From CAYOHY01 sp964403885 (lineage in GTDB: Bacteria; Actinomycetota; Coriobacteriia; Anaerosomatales; PHET01): 27,303 nucleotides of DNA. This document shows, one piece after another, positions 22,848 to 27,303 of this stretch (the first letter of the stretch is position 1; each line of letters starts with the position of its first letter). The notes under the pieces were generated by a model. That model did not search any database. It worked only from the letters and a program-made list of their open reading frames with translations, and was not told the origin of the DNA. The translations under genes and the position numbers were made by a program. Location: assembly GCA_964403885.1 (NCBI GenBank), contig CAYOHY010000027.1:1-27303 (forward strand). The letters run 5' to 3'.

Positions 22848-22872
22848 GTCTCGACCGGTACCTGTTCCGTGA

Positions 22873-23154
22873 CTAGTTGAGCCAGGGGAAGAGGGTCTCG
22901 CCGCTTTCAGGGTGGGTCAACTCGACCGTGCCCGTGAGGACGTCGACGTACTGGTAGGATGCGCGGGCGGTACGCTCACGCTTCTCCTGAACCTCGACGA
23001 CGAACAGGGCGGGGTGGGTCTGCATCAATACACCCTCGCGCTCCACGATCTTGGAACGCCCCATATTGGCTCGGACGCGGATGCGCGAGCCGGTCAGTTC
23101 TTCGAGGTCGGAGCGGATGCGACCGACGACCTCGGCCTGACGTGCAAGGTCCAT
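22873..23154 (-). CDS. veg: Veg family protein
   Basis: The 93-residue product starts at ATG 23154 with GAAGGAGG 8 bases upstream. Family marks are the TGSRIRVRANMGRSKIVEREGVL region, then PALFVVEV and YQYVDVLTGTVELT. In Bacillus, Veg stimulates biofilm gene expression through SinR; SinR is not expected here, so the role is open. It has its own perfect TATAAT and terminator, so it is probably monocistronic and strongly expressed, as veg is in Bacillus. Confidence 0.93.
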   Translation of the reverse strand: MDLARQAEVVGRIRSDLEELTGSRIRVRANMGRSKIVEREGVLMQTHPALFVVEVQEKRERTARASYQYVDVLTGTVELTHPESGETLFPWLN

Positions 23155-23182
23155 ACAGGAAACCTCCTTCGCTCAAGCGGCG

Positions 23183-23188
23183 ATTATA
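23183..23188 (-). promoter_or_regulatory. -10 of the veg promoter
   Basis: A perfect TATAAT on the minus strand lies 29 bases from the veg start. The -35 zone holds TGGCGT, a poor match. Confidence 0.6.
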
Positions 23189-23270
23189 GCCGATGAGCGG
23201 CGAAAACGCCAGCGTGAACCCCACCAGCGCTATGCGTGAACAGCGGGGGTCGTATGCAGAGCTTGATACG

Positions 23271-24122
23271 TCAGGCGCGCAGGGCGAGCGCGAGCGTGAT
23301 GAACTGCTCGGGCGCGAGCGTCTCGGCTCTGACCGAACCGTCGATGTGGGCGGCCTCGAGCGCCGCATCGATCTGGTCCGCGGGCACGCCGAGCGTGGCG
23401 CGCAGTGAGTTCCTGATGGTCTTGCGGCGCTGCGCGAAGCCGGCGTCGGCCACACGCGCCGCCTCCCTCAGCAGCTCGGGGTCGGCGTCGATCTCACGGC
23501 GCTCAAGACGGATGACGGTGCTCTCCACGCGGGGCGGTGGCAGGAAACAGCCGCGCGCCACCTGGAAGCGGCCGGCGGGCTTCGCACGCAGCCGCAGCTT
23601 CACGGTGTAGGAGCCGTAGTCCTTCACGCCCGGGTCGGCCGCCATGCGGTCGGCGACCTCGGTCTGCACCATCACCGTGGCCTGCTTGAGGCTGGGCATG
23701 ATCTCGAAGAAGCGCAGGACCACGGTGGCGGCCACCGCGTAGGGCAGGTTCGCGACGAGTGCCGTGGGCGGGCCGAACGGCGCCGAGACCTCCTGGGGGG
23801 TGACCTCGACCGCGTCGGCGTGCACCAGCGCGAATCGCTCGCAGGCGGCCGTGGTCTCCGCGAGCACAGGCGCCAGATCGGTGTCGCGCTCGATGGCGAC
23901 CACCGCACCGGCGGCATCGCACAGCGCGAGCGTGAGCGTCCCGATGCCGGGACCGATCTCCATGACGGTCTCGGTGGGGTCGATCGCCGCGAGGTCGATG
24001 ATGCGGCTCACCGCGTTGTCGTCGACGAGGAAGTGCTGGCCAAAGGACTTCTTGGTGTAGAGCCCGTGACGCTCGAGCACGGCGAGCGTGGCCTTGGGCG
24101 TGGCCAACGGAGAGGTTGCCAC
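23271..24122 (-). CDS. rsmA: 16S rRNA dimethyladenosine transferase
   Basis: The product dimethylates two adjacent adenosines near the 3' end of 16S rRNA. GTG 24122, 2 bases after the stop of the 3D-domain gene, gives 283 residues, the usual length. Motifs are KKSFGQHFLVD (about 24-34), the SAM loop EIGPGIGTLT (55-64) and NLPY (125-128). Its start has no strong ribosome binding site, so it probably depends on coupling to the gene before. The C-terminal helical domain ends QFITLALALRA. Confidence 0.95.
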   Translation of the reverse strand: MATSPLATPKATLAVLERHGLYTKKSFGQHFLVDDNAVSRIIDLAAIDPTETVMEIGPGIGTLTLALCDAAGAVVAIERDTDLAPVLAETTAACERFALVHADAVEVTPQEVSAPFGPPTALVANLPYAVAATVVLRFFEIMPSLKQATVMVQTEVADRMAADPGVKDYGSYTVKLRLRAKPAGRFQVARGCFLPPPRVESTVIRLERREIDADPELLREAARVADAGFAQRRKTIRNSLRATLGVPADQIDAALEAAHIDGSVRAETLAPEQFITLALALRA

Positions 24123-24124
24123 CG

Positions 24125-25150
24125 CTAGTCGAGGATGATGATCGTGGTGGTGCGGCGGCCCCACTGCAGGGCCTCTGCCACGGTGTCGAAGCACAGATCG
24201 ACCCGCTTGCCGTGGATGGCGCCGCCCGTGTCCGCAGCCACGGCGTAGCCGTAGCCCGGGACGTAGACGTGGGTGCCCAGCGGGATGACCCGCGGGTCGA
24301 CCGCGATGACGCCGTGTCGGGCGCGAGCGCCGGTGGCGGTGGTGTCGTCGAGATCGGGCTGCTGCGCCGAGTAGCCGGTGGTCTCGACCACCATGCGGCG
24401 ACCGGAACGCGGCGGACGCGCCGAGCCGCGCGCGCGATACGCCGCCGAGATGATGGCACCCTTGTGGCCCGTTCCCACCGCGACGATCCGCGGCTGTGCC
24501 GGCTCAAGGGTCTTTTGGGTGGTGAGCACCGGCGTGCCTTCGACACCGTTGGTGACGAGCACGCGGTAGACCCGCAGCACGCGTCCGGTGGAGCCGGTGG
24601 CGATGATGCGACGAGTGCCGGCAGGAAGCGACGGGTCCTTCTGCAGCCTGGTTCGGGGCGGCAGGGTGGCTTCCTCGTTGGTGACGCGCATGAACACGTC
24701 CGGCACCGAGATGACCATGCCCTCCGTGAGGCGCGTGTCCGCCGAGGGGGTGACCGCCGGGTTGGCCGAGGGGTCCGCACCGGCTGCGACGAGCGCGTCG
24801 GCCACGGTCTCGCCCACGATGTCGAGGCTGACGCGGGAGCCGCCCAGATCGAGCGTCACGGGAACCGAGTGACGGACGACGATCGTCTCGCAGCCCGCGA
24901 GAGAGGTACCGACGGGGGGATCGACGACATCGTCACGATCGACCGAGACGCCCGCCTCCGCGAGTGCGGCGGCGACGCTGTCGGCGTGTGTCTTTATGGA
25001 GAGGGAGCGACCGTCGACGACGACGGTGACCTCTTTCTGTGCCCACACGAACCCGGTGATGCTGAGTGTGACGATGAGTGCTGGGACGATCGCTGCGATG
25101 AGGTACTGGAGCTTCCAAGACCGGGCCGATCTGGTCGGCCAGAAACGCAT
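24125..25150 (-). CDS. YabE/RpfB-like cell-wall protein with DUF348, G5 and 3D domains
   Basis: The 341-residue product starts at ATG 25150 with GAGGA upstream; a TTG four codons earlier is less likely. One membrane segment lies at about 15-36, then two DUF348 repeats (about 41-80 and 98-140), a G5 domain (about 152-226) and a C-terminal 3D domain (about 255-341). The three aspartates of the 3D domain are Asp286 (IAVDPRVIPLG), Asp307 (AADTGG) and Asp318 (VDLC), as in MltA-type and resuscitation-promoting hydrolases. It probably trims peptidoglycan from the cell surface. It is coupled to rsmA. Confidence 0.93.
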   Translation of the reverse strand: MRFWPTRSARSWKLQYLIAAIVPALIVTLSITGFVWAQKEVTVVVDGRSLSIKTHADSVAAALAEAGVSVDRDDVVDPPVGTSLAGCETIVVRHSVPVTLDLGGSRVSLDIVGETVADALVAAGADPSANPAVTPSADTRLTEGMVISVPDVFMRVTNEEATLPPRTRLQKDPSLPAGTRRIIATGSTGRVLRVYRVLVTNGVEGTPVLTTQKTLEPAQPRIVAVGTGHKGAIISAAYRARGSARPPRSGRRMVVETTGYSAQQPDLDDTTATGARARHGVIAVDPRVIPLGTHVYVPGYGYAVAADTGGAIHGKRVDLCFDTVAEALQWGRRTTTIIILD

Positions 25151-25281
25151 AGAAGTCCTCAAGAAGTAGTCGAATTGTCAACCGCCCGGTAACGGCGGGG
25201 ACGTTCGATGCTACCCCTACCGCCCACACGGCGCAAACGCGCAGGTCGCCACGGAACGCGCTCGCGTAGGTCCGGCTCGGA

Positions 25282-25872
25282 CTACCGGCCGAGCGCCCGT
25301 GCGACGAGCGTGCGGCCGATCTCCTCGGCGCGCTCGAGGTCTTTGGGGCGACGCGAGATGTCTGTGGGTGAGTCCGGGCCGACGACCTCGAGGACCTCGT
25401 CGAGCGACACGCTCAGCACGTTGAAGACCGACTGCGTGGGCGTGATCGCGCACGACGTGCCGAAGGGGTCTCCACCCCCGCCCACGATGAGCGTGGCGCC
25501 GGGACGCTTGCGCGCCGGGCGCTCCTCGCCCAAGACGTAGCGGCGCGCCCAGTACGGCTGGCAGCGGTCGTAGAGTGTCTTGAGGACCGCGGGCACGGTG
25601 GCGAAGTAGACCGGCGTCGCGACGACGATCGCATCAGCCGCGTCGAGCAGGCGGTAGACGTCGTCCATGCCGTCGCGCACGACACACTGTCCCGTCGAGG
25701 AGCAGGCGTTACAGCCCCTACAGGGCGCCACTCCGGCATCGGAGGCAGTGAGACGCACGCACTGTCCCCCCGCGTCTGAGACGCCGCGAGAGAGCGCGTC
25801 AAGCAGTCGATCGGTGTTGCCACCGCGACGCGGACTGCCCGCCACGCACAGGATTCGCGGCGCGGCGCTCAC
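25282..25872 (-). CDS. Iron-sulfur flavoprotein (NADPH-dependent FMN reductase family)
   Basis: The 196-residue product starts at GTG 25872, overlapping the tatD stop by 4 bases (GTGA). Residues 5-20 (ILCVAGSPRRGGNT) are the FMN phosphate loop of the flavodoxin-like fold. C51, C54, C57 and C63 form the compact CX2CX2CX5C motif of iron-sulfur flavoproteins (Isf), which bind a [4Fe-4S] cluster. ATPVYFATVPAVLKTLYDR is the usual flavin-side segment. Isf proteins act in electron transfer or oxygen defence in anaerobes. It stands where rnmV lies in Bacillus. Confidence 0.87.
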   Translation of the reverse strand: MSAAPRILCVAGSPRRGGNTDRLLDALSRGVSDAGGQCVRLTASDAGVAPCRGCNACSSTGQCVVRDGMDDVYRLLDAADAIVVATPVYFATVPAVLKTLYDRCQPYWARRYVLGEERPARKRPGATLIVGGGGDPFGTSCAITPTQSVFNVLSVSLDEVLEVVGPDSPTDISRRPKDLERAEEIGRTLVARALGR

Positions 25873-26774
25873 GCGCGGTCGCCGTCGAGAAGAGCGAGCG
25901 CCGCCGCGAAGGTGTGCTCGGCGAACGCGGCGAGCTCCTCGCCACGGGCCTCGGCGATGCGTGCGGCGGTGAACGCCACGAGCGCCGGCTCGTTGGTGGT
26001 GCCTCGGAACGGCTCGGGCGCCATGAACGGGCAGTCCGTCTCCGTGAGCAGCCTGCCCACCGGGACTGAGCGCGCGGCGTGGCGGACCTCCTCGGCTTTC
26101 TTGAAGGTGACGGGACCCGCGAAGCTCACGTGGCAGCCAAGCTCGAGGAACGGGCGCATGACCTCGGGCTCGAGGTTGAAGCAGTGCAGGATGCAGCCCG
26201 CGTCAGGGATCTTCGTGCCGGCGAGGATCGCCTCGCCCTCGCCGTGGGCCTCGCGCAGGTGCACGACGGCGGGCAGGTCGAACTCGTGCGCGAGCTCGAG
26301 GCTGCGCACGAAGTGGGCGCGCTGGATGTCGCGCGGCGAGTGGTCGTAGTGGAAGTCGAGGCCGAGCTCGCCCACCGCGCACGTGCGCGCGTCGGCGGCC
26401 AGGCGGCGAAACTCCGCCTCGGCCTCGGCCGACCAGTCCTTGGCGTTGTGCGGATGCGCGCCCAAGATCACGCGGACGCGAGGCAGGTCGACGTGCGCGA
26501 ACCCGGCGGCGTCGAGTAGGGCGCGCGCGTTGTCGAGCCAGCTGGGCAGCTCGTCGTAGGTGCGCCACGCGTCCTCGGTGACGTCGGCGACGGTGGCGAT
26601 GAACGCGACGCCGGCGGCCGCGGCGCGCGCGAGGGCGAGCGCCGGGTCGTCGAGCATGTCGAGATGGGCGTGCGTGTCCGCGATGGGCGCACCGCCAAAG
26701 TCCGGCGCGGCGACCTCACGGCCCTTGGCGTCGGCGAACAGCGGGTGCAGGGCCTCGGCGACGGGCTGTGACAC
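25869..26774 (-). CDS. tatD: TatD family metal-dependent hydrolase (DNase-like)
   Basis: GTG 26774 gives 301 residues, with AGGGGG about 9 bases upstream; it lies 13 bases after metG. Metal ligands are visible: His35 and His37 (ADTHAHLD), the glutamate in GELGLDFHYD, later histidines in VVHLREA and ILHCFN, and aspartate in ETDCPFMAPEPFRG. TatD proteins are 3'-5' exonucleases or hydrolases of D-type substrates. The N-terminal 30 residues are an extension beyond the usual start. Confidence 0.94.
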   Translation of the reverse strand: MSQPVAEALHPLFADAKGREVAAPDFGGAPIADTHAHLDMLDDPALALARAAAAGVAFIATVADVTEDAWRTYDELPSWLDNARALLDAAGFAHVDLPRVRVILGAHPHNAKDWSAEAEAEFRRLAADARTCAVGELGLDFHYDHSPRDIQRAHFVRSLELAHEFDLPAVVHLREAHGEGEAILAGTKIPDAGCILHCFNLEPEVMRPFLELGCHVSFAGPVTFKKAEEVRHAARSVPVGRLLTETDCPFMAPEPFRGTTNEPALVAFTAARIAEARGEELAAFAEHTFAAALALLDGDRA

Positions 26775-26787
26775 GGTGATCCGCCCC

Positions 26788-27303
26788 CTATTCGGTCTCT
26801 TCGACGATGCGCGGGAACAGCGGGTCGCCCTTGACGACCTCGTTGCCCACGGGCAGGTGGCCCCACTGCGCGGCCGCGGCGATGTCGGTGACGGCGGCGA
26901 TGTCACCCAGGCCCATGCGCTTCCAGACCTCGGCCGAGGTCAGCGGCATCACCGGTGCACAGAACAGCGCGGCGATACGGACCGACTCGAGCACGTTGTA
27001 GAGCACGGCGGCCAGACGCGGCAGCGTCTCCTCGGACTTGGCGAGGTTCCACGGCGCCGAGTCCTCGATGTAGCGGTTCGCGGCCTTGATGAGGTCCCAC
27101 GCGGCTTCGAGCGCGCCTGCGTAGTCGAGCGCGGCCATCGCGGCGTCGTAGCGCTGCGGCAGTGCCAGCGCGATCTCGCGAAGCACGGTGTCCTCGGCGG
27201 TGGGGACGGGGGCACCCGACGGGTCCGGGACCTTGCCCTCGAAGTACTTGCCCACCATGTTGAACAGGCGGGAGCACAGGTTGCCCCAGTCGTTGGCGAG
27301 GTC
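26788..27303 (-). CDS. metG: Methionyl-tRNA synthetase, C-terminal part (5' end beyond window)
   Basis: The frame is open to the right edge and gives 171 residues. It matches the helical anticodon-binding domain: LANDWGNLCSRLFNMVGKYFEGKVP, AANRYIEDSAPWNLAKSEE (W and N contact the anticodon loop), and APVMPLTSAEVWKRMGL. No C-terminal Trbp111-like dimer domain follows; it ends FPRIVEETE. It is upstream of tatD, the usual metG-tatD order. Confidence 0.93.
   Translation of the reverse strand, partial: DLANDWGNLCSRLFNMVGKYFEGKVPDPSGAPVPTAEDTVLREIALALPQRYDAAMAALDYAGALEAAWDLIKAANRYIEDSAPWNLAKSEETLPRLAAVLYNVLESVRIAALFCAPVMPLTSAEVWKRMGLGDIAAVTDIAAAAQWGHLPVGNEVVKGDPLFPRIVEETE

Noticed and set aside
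25176..25181. Perfect TTGACA upstream of the YabE-like gene as a promoter
   Set aside because: No -10 lies at proper distance; 17-18 bases downstream falls in the ribosome binding site and start codon.

Overview
The window is a high-GC bacterial chromosome segment with a 100-base run of N (10588-10687) that marks a scaffold gap. Gene content suggests an anaerobic or facultative actinobacterium, probably of the Coriobacteriia or a related deep lineage. It combines Actinomycetota-like base composition with a Bacillus-type gene neighbourhood (metG, tatD, yabE-like, rsmA, veg, ispE, spoVG, glmU, prs, ctc/rplY, pth) and carries an NfnAB pair typical of anaerobes. This taxonomic placement is inference from gene content; no phylogenetic marker was compared.

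Left part (1-10587). A partial B12-binding radical SAM protein on the minus strand diverges from a secreted NlpC/P60 hydrolase whose 5' leader can fold into a stem with an inner hairpin and a possible pseudoknot. A translationally coupled tldD-tldE protease pair follows, converging on a stand-alone CheB methylesterase domain. Next come a tiny CxCH-containing lipoprotein and a membrane-anchored degenerate LytM protein, divergently transcribed from a compact region with an 8-bp inverted repeat lying across both promoters. Then come DUF951, an ACT-domain (UPF0237) gene with its UPF0210 partner, and a winged-helix regulator whose tail is encoded by 15-bp tandem repeats and overlaps UPF0210. The regulator has a palindromic operator candidate upstream. 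A truncated tRNA abuts the gap.

Middle part (10688-16867). A LytTR response regulator sits behind an activator-type promoter with direct repeats and no recognisable -35. Upstream of it lie the overlapping nfnA-nfnB genes (electron-bifurcating transhydrogenase type). Divergent from them is an orphan branched-chain amino-acid-type ABC substrate-binding lipoprotein ending in a strong terminator, followed by a secreted M23 endopeptidase. The M23 protein shares its coiled-coil architecture with the NlpC/P60 protein.

Right part (16871-27303, all minus strand). Reading in the direction of transcription: metG (3' end), tatD, an Fe-S flavoprotein, a YabE/RpfB-like 3D protein, rsmA, veg (own promoter and terminator), ispE, an NTP-transferase, spoVG (terminator), tRNA-Gln (own promoter), glmU, prs, rplY (ctc) and pth. 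These genes serve translation quality control, isoprenoid, PRPP and cell-wall precursor synthesis. No mobile element, CRISPR array or classical defence system was seen. The less explained material is mostly regulatory DNA and small or degenerate genes.
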